Under the pieces are notes generated by a model, which was not told the origin of the DNA, ran no database searches, and saw only the letters and a list, made by a program, of their open reading frames with translations. Below are positions 59,160-64,000 of a DNA stretch of 64,000 nucleotides, in pieces (positions within the stretch are counted from its first letter, which is position 1; each line of letters starts with the position of its first letter). A program made the position numbers and the translations under genes. Source of the DNA: Candidatus Peribacterales bacterium (GTDB lineage Bacteria > Patescibacteriota > Gracilibacteria > Peribacterales > Peribacteraceae); the NCBI GenBank assembly GCA_020058765.1, contig JAGVDM010000001.1:1-64000 (forward strand), written 5' to 3'.

Positions 59160-61082
59160 TTACACCTCCATCACCACCGGGATCACCATTGGCTCGCGGT
59201 CGAGCTTGCGATCGAAGTACCGGTAGAGGGCGCCAGTTACGGCACGCTTGAGTTGCTTGCGGTCATTCTCACCACGGTCGAGAGCTTCCAGATACGCCTT
59301 CTTGGCGGTTTGCACCACTTCAGCCGTAATCGTCTGCTGCTCAGATCCGTAAATGAGTCCGCGCGTGAGCACGTCAGGATCGCCTACAAGGCGCTTGCTG
59401 TCGCTATACGCTTTGAACATCACGATAATCACACCGTTTTTGCTCATGATCTTACGATCGTCCATCACGCGTTGGCCTTCGCCAGCGCTGCCTTTTCCGT
59501 CGATGATCACATCGTTGAAGGTGAGCTTCTGCTTACTCTTTCGCACATTGCGTTGGTTATCCACCTCAAGGATTTCACCGTTGGTGAGCAAGTGAATGCG
59601 GTTGTCCGGGTAGCCCATCATCTTGGCCAGCCCTGCGTGCGCAGCGCGCATGTACGGTTCGCCGTGTTCGGGGATGATGTGGTCAGGCTTCAGCAGACGG
59701 TGCATGAGCAGGATGTCTTCCTGCATACCGTGACCGGTTGTGTGGAGCGCGAGCTCCTGATTGGTTTTCACCTTCGCACCTTTCATGTGCAGGTTGTTGA
59801 TTACTTTTGCGACTGCGCGCTCATTCCCGATGATCGGGTTAGAGCTCAAAATCACAGTGTCCCCCTCCTTCACAGTAATGTGACGATGGGTACCCAGGCC
59901 GATGCGAGCCAAGCCCGCTGCCTCTTCACCTTGGCTGCCGGTCGTAATAATCAACACTTCGCGGTCGGGAATCTTGTCCATCGCTGGAGTCACCTTGCGG
60001 ATGAGGCCGCGCGGTGCGCGCAAGTAGCCGAGCTGTTGTGCGATTTCGATGTTCGTCTCCATGCTTCTGCCGGAGAGGAATACTTTGCGATTATGCAGCT
60101 TCGCGTAGTCCACCACCTGTTGAATGCGGTTGAGGAGCGAGCTAAATGTGGACACGATGATGCGTCCTTTTGCATCGCGAATGAGGTTGCCGAGCGTTTC
60201 ACCAATTTCCCGTTCACTCAAAGAGAAGCCGGGCTTGGTTGCATTCGTGGAGTCTGCGATCACCGCGAGTACGCCTTTTTCGCCGAGCTCTGCAAGACGA
60301 TGGAAGTCTGCGGGGTACTCGTTCTGCGGTGTGAGGTCGAATTTGAAGTCACCCGTGTGCACAATGGTGCCGTACGGTGTGTGGATCGCGATCGCAGCAG
60401 AATCTGGGATGCTGTGCGTGACCTTTAGGAACTCTACTTCAACTTTGCCGAAGCGGAGTTTTTCGCGGTAGGCGACAGTATTCAGTTTCGCTTTGCTGGT
60501 CAGCCCTTCTTCATCCAAGCGCTTCTTTACAAACGCCATGGTGAGCTTGGTGCCGTAGCACGGAGGGAAGTGTAGATCCGGTAACAGATGCTGCACTGCG
60601 CCAATATGGTCTAAGTGACCGTGGGTGAAGAGCACAGCTTTAATTTTGTTCTCCCTGCCCTTAAGGCTAACGATATCCGGGATCAAGTAGTCGATGCCGA
60701 GCATTTCGTCATCGGGGAACTGGAGCCCAAGGTCGATAATGAAAATATCGCCGTCTACTTCTATACCGAAGCAGTTGCGGCCGACCTGTTCAAATCCGCC
60801 AAGCGGATACAGCTTGAGCCCTCCACGCTGCAGTGTTTGCTGCTGCGGCTGTTGAGGTTGTTGCGCCGGCCGTGGGCCGCGCTGCTCGTTCGGGCGTTGT
60901 CCGCCCTGCCGGTGGTGTTGCCCCTGTTGGGGGTGGTGCGCTGCGCCACGATCTTGTCGTGGCTGACCCTGCGCGGGTTGTGGCAGCTGCTGCACGGGTG
61001 CAGGCTGCTGATTCGTGGGATCTGCAGGATCCACCGGCGTGTTGCCAGTGCGCTGCTTGATCCAGTCTCCGATGTTTTTCAT
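59160..61082 (-). CDS. rnj: Ribonuclease J with Gln/Pro-rich N-terminal extension
   Basis: The 640-aa protein is a metallo-beta-lactamase/beta-CASP ribonuclease: LKLYPLGGFEQVGRNCFGIE, FTHGHLDHIGAVQHLLPDLH (zinc motif), HSIPDSAAIAIHTPYGTIVH, TGDFKFD, VSTFSSLLNRIQQVVDYAKL, LIITTGSQGEEAAGLARI, HTTGHGMQEDILLMHRLLKP and the C-terminal domain. It degrades and processes RNA 5' ends. The first 90 residues are a disordered Q/P/G/R/H-rich tail (QPAQGQPRQDRGAAHHPQQG), longer than in Bacillus. The start at 61082 (MKNIGDWIKQ) is chosen by reading sense; an upstream frame extends to 61160. Confidence 0.93.
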   Translation of the reverse strand: MKNIGDWIKQRTGNTPVDPADPTNQQPAPVQQLPQPAQGQPRQDRGAAHHPQQGQHHRQGGQRPNEQRGPRPAQQPQQPQQQTLQRGGLKLYPLGGFEQVGRNCFGIEVDGDIFIIDLGLQFPDDEMLGIDYLIPDIVSLKGRENKIKAVLFTHGHLDHIGAVQHLLPDLHFPPCYGTKLTMAFVKKRLDEEGLTSKAKLNTVAYREKLRFGKVEVEFLKVTHSIPDSAAIAIHTPYGTIVHTGDFKFDLTPQNEYPADFHRLAELGEKGVLAVIADSTNATKPGFSLSEREIGETLGNLIRDAKGRIIVSTFSSLLNRIQQVVDYAKLHNRKVFLSGRSMETNIEIAQQLGYLRAPRGLIRKVTPAMDKIPDREVLIITTGSQGEEAAGLARIGLGTHRHITVKEGDTVILSSNPIIGNERAVAKVINNLHMKGAKVKTNQELALHTTGHGMQEDILLMHRLLKPDHIIPEHGEPYMRAAHAGLAKMMGYPDNRIHLLTNGEILEVDNQRNVRKSKQKLTFNDVIIDGKGSAGEGQRVMDDRKIMSKNGVIIVMFKAYSDSKRLVGDPDVLTRGLIYGSEQQTITAEVVQTAKKAYLEALDRGENDRKQLKRAVTGALYRYFDRKLDREPMVIPVVMEV

Positions 61083-61314
61083 CCTATCGTTTTGGAAAGT
61101 GAGTAGGTGCGGGGATTCCCGCTTCAAATTCACACTACGCTTTTTAAGGCAGATTTGCAAGTAATCTTTTGTTCACGTACCTAGTATTTGGCTTCAGAAT
61201 AACAAATTTTTACTTTCAATATTTGTTTATAGGAGAGATGTTCCCTTGTGCGCACACAGGAAAATATTGTAGCCAATGCGATGAAATTGCCAATTGCATC
61301 ATGAGCAGGTAGCC

Positions 61315-61320
61315 TACCGT
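61315..61320 (+). promoter_or_regulatory. -10 box TACCGT for the gene at 61326
   Basis: TACCGT is followed by 5 nt and ATG (61326). The 243-bp divergent spacer with rnj holds nothing else that I recognise. Confidence 0.35.
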
Positions 61321-61325
61321 CCCGT

Positions 61326-63275
61326 ATGGACGCACATGTCCAGACAGGTCAAACCAAAGCGCTCGACGATACAACACTCGTCGCCAAATCTCTTTCCGGG
61401 ACACGGGGAGAACATGTCGTTGTGCTCTTGCAGGCGGAGTCCTCTTCCCCCGCAGGGAAGAACTTCCAAAAGGAGTTCTTAGACATCGTTACAACCGCTC
61501 TGGTAGAGGCAGAAGGCGATGCGGCTACTCGTCTAGATAGCACCCTCAAAGAGCTTAACGGGCTTATTAAGGGCATGCTTTTAGGGAAGACCGTGACGGA
61601 TTTGCACGCCATCATTGCGGTTGCAACCGCAGATGGCGCATTGCACGTGTCACATGCTGGTCGTGCAGAGGCGTATGTTGTTCGCGCAGGTGCCGCAAGT
61701 CAGATTACTGAGTACACCAAGGGGAAACCTGCACCCGCATTCGTGCATATCGCAAGCGGCCAATTGGAATCCCGCGATGTGATTGTCCTCAGTACGCAAC
61801 GATTGCTACGCGCACTCACACCCGCGCAATTGGCGCAGATTGCCGCGAAGCCAGATTCACTCCTTGCCGACGTGAGGAGCTCACTTGAATCTGAACAGGA
61901 GCAGGCAGCGTTGGCATACGTGCACATGGAATCGGCAAAGGAATCGAAGGCAGAAGCGCCTGCGCCCGTGCGCACACGCAGTCGTGCCAAGGGGGCGAAG
62001 AACGGAAACGCAGTGACTTCCGTGCTTGCTATGGCGAGCGGTGGAGCGGATTCCGCCATGCGGTTTATTCGCGGCGAACGTGTGCAGCATCTTGCTGGCA
62101 CACTGCGCAGTCGTTTCTCTGCATTCCACAAAGACCTGCGTGATCCTTCCAGGAAACGCCGAGCACACTTGCTGCTCATTGCCGCGGTGCTTGCCACGAT
62201 CGTGATCGTGTGGGCAGTGGCGCACCTCACACTCTTTAGTCAGCGTAGTCAGACACGCGCGCAATTACAGGCGCTGGTAGAGGAAATCGAAACAGACCTG
62301 CGTACAGCGGAAAACCGCCGTCTCACTGGGGAAATGGATGCGGCGAATGCCATCTTGCAGCGTGCCGAAGAGCGCGCCAAGCAGGTGATCGACAACGAGA
62401 GCGGGTACTACCGTGACGAGGCAATGGAAATCTTTGCTCGTATCCAATCCAAGCGCGAGGAGCTCAATAATATCGTTCGCCTTTCGCCCCGCGTGGTCGC
62501 CAACATTGCTGCCAAGAACCCCAATGTGAAAGCGCTCGGGTTCCTTGGTTTCGAAGATGAGGAATTCCTCGTCTACGATCGTCAGGATACGTATCGCGTG
62601 TTGCACAACAGTATCGATGATCCGAGCCGCATTACCGAAGAAGAATTGATCTTGGATGGGGCGGACTTCCCTCGCTACCAAACAACTGTGTACCAAACAA
62701 CAGGGAACGGCATGATGGAAGTCATTGGAGGCCAGTCGACTTCCATGAAGACAGAAGACCCAGCCGGATGGATTGCCGGCAAAGACATGAAGTCGTACCT
62801 GCGGTTCATGTACGTGCTCTCGCCCGAGAACAATCAGATCTACAAGTATGAACGCCTGAGCAATCGGTACGCAGCACCGAGTGAATACAACGTGAACGGT
62901 GAGCTCTCCGATGCGCTCGATATGGCCATAGACGGCAGTGTGTATGTACTCAAAGAGGACGGCCAAGTGGTGAAGCTGCTGCGTGGGGAAACGCAGCCCT
63001 ACACCATCCGCAATGCGCCCGATGGCTTACTGACGCATGCTACGAAAATCTTCAAGATCCCAGAGAGCAATGTGTACTTCCTTGATCCTGTCCGCGCTCG
63101 CGTGATCATCGTGACCGACGGCGGTCCGGCAGGCGATGCTTCGTATGTGAAGCAGTATGTGCTGGAGAGTGAAGGCGTGGGTGAGCTGATCGACCTCTTC
63201 GTGGATCCCGATGAAACACGGCTCTACGTCTCAGACGAGAAGCGTATCTACGCAGTTGATTTGAGTGCGAGTTAA
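61326..63275 (+). CDS. Membrane protein with PP2C-like and extracellular beta-propeller-like domains
   Basis: The 649-aa protein appears to have four parts. Residues 1-190 resemble a PP2C/SpoIIE-like phosphatase fold (LHAIIAVATADGALHVSHAG, QLESRDVIVLSTQRLLRALT). The acidic metal-binding residues are not obvious, so it may be a pseudophosphatase. A basic linker leads to one transmembrane segment (LLLIAAVLATIVIVWAVAHL, near 285). A coiled coil follows (ALVEEIETDLRTAENRRLTG), then a beta-rich repeat region (about 400-649, FLGFEDEEFLVYDRQDTYRV, YVLKEDGQVVKLLRG). The last part looks like a propeller but is unproven. A signal-transduction role is inference. Confidence 0.75.
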   Translation: MDAHVQTGQTKALDDTTLVAKSLSGTRGEHVVVLLQAESSSPAGKNFQKEFLDIVTTALVEAEGDAATRLDSTLKELNGLIKGMLLGKTVTDLHAIIAVATADGALHVSHAGRAEAYVVRAGAASQITEYTKGKPAPAFVHIASGQLESRDVIVLSTQRLLRALTPAQLAQIAAKPDSLLADVRSSLESEQEQAALAYVHMESAKESKAEAPAPVRTRSRAKGAKNGNAVTSVLAMASGGADSAMRFIRGERVQHLAGTLRSRFSAFHKDLRDPSRKRRAHLLLIAAVLATIVIVWAVAHLTLFSQRSQTRAQLQALVEEIETDLRTAENRRLTGEMDAANAILQRAEERAKQVIDNESGYYRDEAMEIFARIQSKREELNNIVRLSPRVVANIAAKNPNVKALGFLGFEDEEFLVYDRQDTYRVLHNSIDDPSRITEEELILDGADFPRYQTTVYQTTGNGMMEVIGGQSTSMKTEDPAGWIAGKDMKSYLRFMYVLSPENNQIYKYERLSNRYAAPSEYNVNGELSDALDMAIDGSVYVLKEDGQVVKLLRGETQPYTIRNAPDGLLTHATKIFKIPESNVYFLDPVRARVIIVTDGGPAGDASYVKQYVLESEGVGELIDLFVDPDETRLYVSDEKRIYAVDLSAS

Positions 63276-63287
63276 TCACAGGCCATA

Positions 63288-63293
63288 TACGAT
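63288..63293 (+). promoter_or_regulatory. -10 box TACGAT for the gene at 63303
   Basis: TACGAT is separated by 9 nt from ATG 63303, as for dnaE and the HAD gene. Confidence 0.35.
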
Positions 63294-63302
63294 CATTCCG
63301 AT

Positions 63303-63716
63303 ATGAAGCGCGTTCTCACATTCGGCACGTTCGACGGTCTCCACGCGGGGCACAAGGCGTATCTTTCCTTTGCACAGGCAATGGGTGATTTGTGGGTAGT
63401 CGTTGCGCGCGACGAAACCGTACGGCGGATCAAAAAACATGCGCCACGCCATTCCGAAGATGATCGCTATCGCGCGGTTGCAGAGGCATTCCCCAGTGCA
63501 CACGTGCAACTGGGTGACACAGAGGATTACTCCGTGCCGCTTGTTGCGGTGAATCCCGACCTGATCGTGCTCGGTTACGATCAGCAATTACCTCCGGGCA
63601 TTGATCCATCGTACTTCCCCTGCCCTGTTGTACGAGCCCCGGCATTTGAGCCAGAAACCTACAAAAGCACACTTATACGCAAAAGAGAGGAAGAATCATC
63701 GCAAGAATTGCCCTGA
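63303..63716 (+). CDS. Cytidylyltransferase-like nucleotidyltransferase, FAD synthetase (RibL/TagD) type
   Basis: The 137-aa protein has the HxGH-containing nucleotidyltransferase motif TFGTFDGLHAGHKAYLSFAQ and DLIVLGYDQQLP. The ending KSTLIRKREEES stands for the ISTTxI motif. Enzymes of this group transfer AMP or CMP: archaeal FAD synthetase (RibL), glycerol-3-phosphate cytidylyltransferase (TagD) and others. The GYDQ segment followed by a cysteine region favours RibL-like FMN adenylylation, but the substrate is not certain. Confidence 0.85.
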   Translation: MKRVLTFGTFDGLHAGHKAYLSFAQAMGDLWVVVARDETVRRIKKHAPRHSEDDRYRAVAEAFPSAHVQLGDTEDYSVPLVAVNPDLIVLGYDQQLPPGIDPSYFPCPVVRAPAFEPETYKSTLIRKREEESSQELP

Positions 63717-63730
63717 GTTTCATCGGCGCC

Positions 63731-63736
63731 TACAAT
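63731..63736 (+). promoter_or_regulatory. -10 box TACAAT for the desaturase gene
   Basis: TACAAT is separated by 9 nt from ATG 63746. Confidence 0.4.
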
Positions 63737-63745
63737 CCCTTTGTC

Positions 63746-64000
63746 ATGCAAGATGCGACTGCTGCCGTGGCACCCGTGAACCACTTTCCCGCTGTCCGGA
63801 AGCTGGTCGCAGATGAGGGGCTATTTGCGCATAGGCCAGTATGGTCTATTGGTGCACTCATAACGAATATACTGCTCTTTGTTGCGGGTTTTGCGGCGCT
63901 CTTCTTCTTCCGCCCCGTGTGGTTTGCGCTGCTCGATGCAGTGTTCCTTGCAGTGCTCAGTGGTCAGTTCGGTTTCCTGATGCACGATGCAGGGCACAGG
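63746..64000 (+). CDS. Fatty acid desaturase family protein, N-terminal part (cut by window edge)
   Basis: Eighty-five codons are visible. The protein begins MQDATAAVAPVNHFPAVRKL, then has a hydrophobic hairpin (SIGALITNILLFVAGFAALF and VWFALLDAVFLAVLSGQFGF) leading to MHDAGHR. This is the first histidine box (HxxxH, here HDAGH) of membrane di-iron desaturases. These enzymes insert double bonds into acyl chains using O2. The two later histidine boxes lie beyond the window, so hydroxylase relatives remain possible. Confidence 0.8.
   Translation, partial: MQDATAAVAPVNHFPAVRKLVADEGLFAHRPVWSIGALITNILLFVAGFAALFFFRPVWFALLDAVFLAVLSGQFGFLMHDAGHR

Noticed and set aside
59253-60428. Plus-strand open frame of 391 codons
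   Set aside because: Antiparallel to RNase J, whose catalytic motifs are intact; the composition of the frame is that of a shadow.

Overview
The window is about 64 kb of dense, moderately GC-rich bacterial chromosome. Nothing in it looks like phage, plasmid, insertion sequence or CRISPR. The 3' part of a 16S rRNA gene opens the window. It carries departures from the usual universal sites (GGAATAGACGG near E. coli 920, TGTACTCACCGCC near 1400) that I associate with Candidate Phyla Radiation (Patescibacteria) lineages. UGA is a normal stop, so the Gracilibacteria/Absconditabacteria code is excluded. Gene content (SUF proteins, de novo pyrimidine genes, SLH and LPxTG-like surface proteins, many short charged hypotheticals) would fit a Peregrinibacteria-like member. 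That placement is inference.

Layout. 1-1.3 kb: 16S 3' end, not followed by 23S, then a small hypothetical. 1.4-10.6 kb: sufD, sufB, sufC and a 2Fe-2S ferredoxin interspersed with hypotheticals, an acetyltransferase, an SLH surface protein and a SIMPL protein. 10.6-23.6 kb: TPR protein, holB, secA, tsaB, a family 2 glycosyltransferase, ftsW/rodA, murG, a lipoprotein peptidyl-prolyl isomerase, gltX, murB and a two-OB-fold ssb. 23.8-32.5 kb: five genes, each overlapping the next by 4 bp, for secreted or membrane-anchored cysteine-rich proteins of unknown function, one with an HELVH zinc-protease motif. 32.5-39.5 kb: dnaE, tsaC, nrdR, aspS. 39.5-45.5 kb: a coiled-coil protein, tRNA-Leu(UAG) and an unknown four-gene cassette made of two small-plus-large pairs. 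45.6-50.4 kb: mfd, dnaN and a candidate oriC with three DnaA boxes at exact 14-bp steps. 50.4-64 kb: a GlmU-like enzyme, a ComEC-like hydrolase, a sorted FN3 protein, a polysaccharide flippase, pyrB-tauE-pyrC, a HAD phosphatase, RNase J, a PP2C-like membrane protein, a nucleotidyltransferase and the start of a fatty acid desaturase.

The most unusual global signal concerns translation initiation. The 16S tail reads ACATTTCCTTA where ACCTCCTTA is expected, so the canonical anti-Shine-Dalgarno core is altered. I find no convincing GGAGG before genes. Instead about 26 genes have a TANNNT-like -10 box 5-9 nt (most often exactly 6 nt) before the start codon, which predicts leaderless or nearly leaderless mRNAs. 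Genes with a longer predicted leader often carry a TTCCCC-type pyrimidine tract where a Shine-Dalgarno would sit. The -10 spacing was also used to choose starts. All functional calls come from reading motifs by eye; no database search was run.
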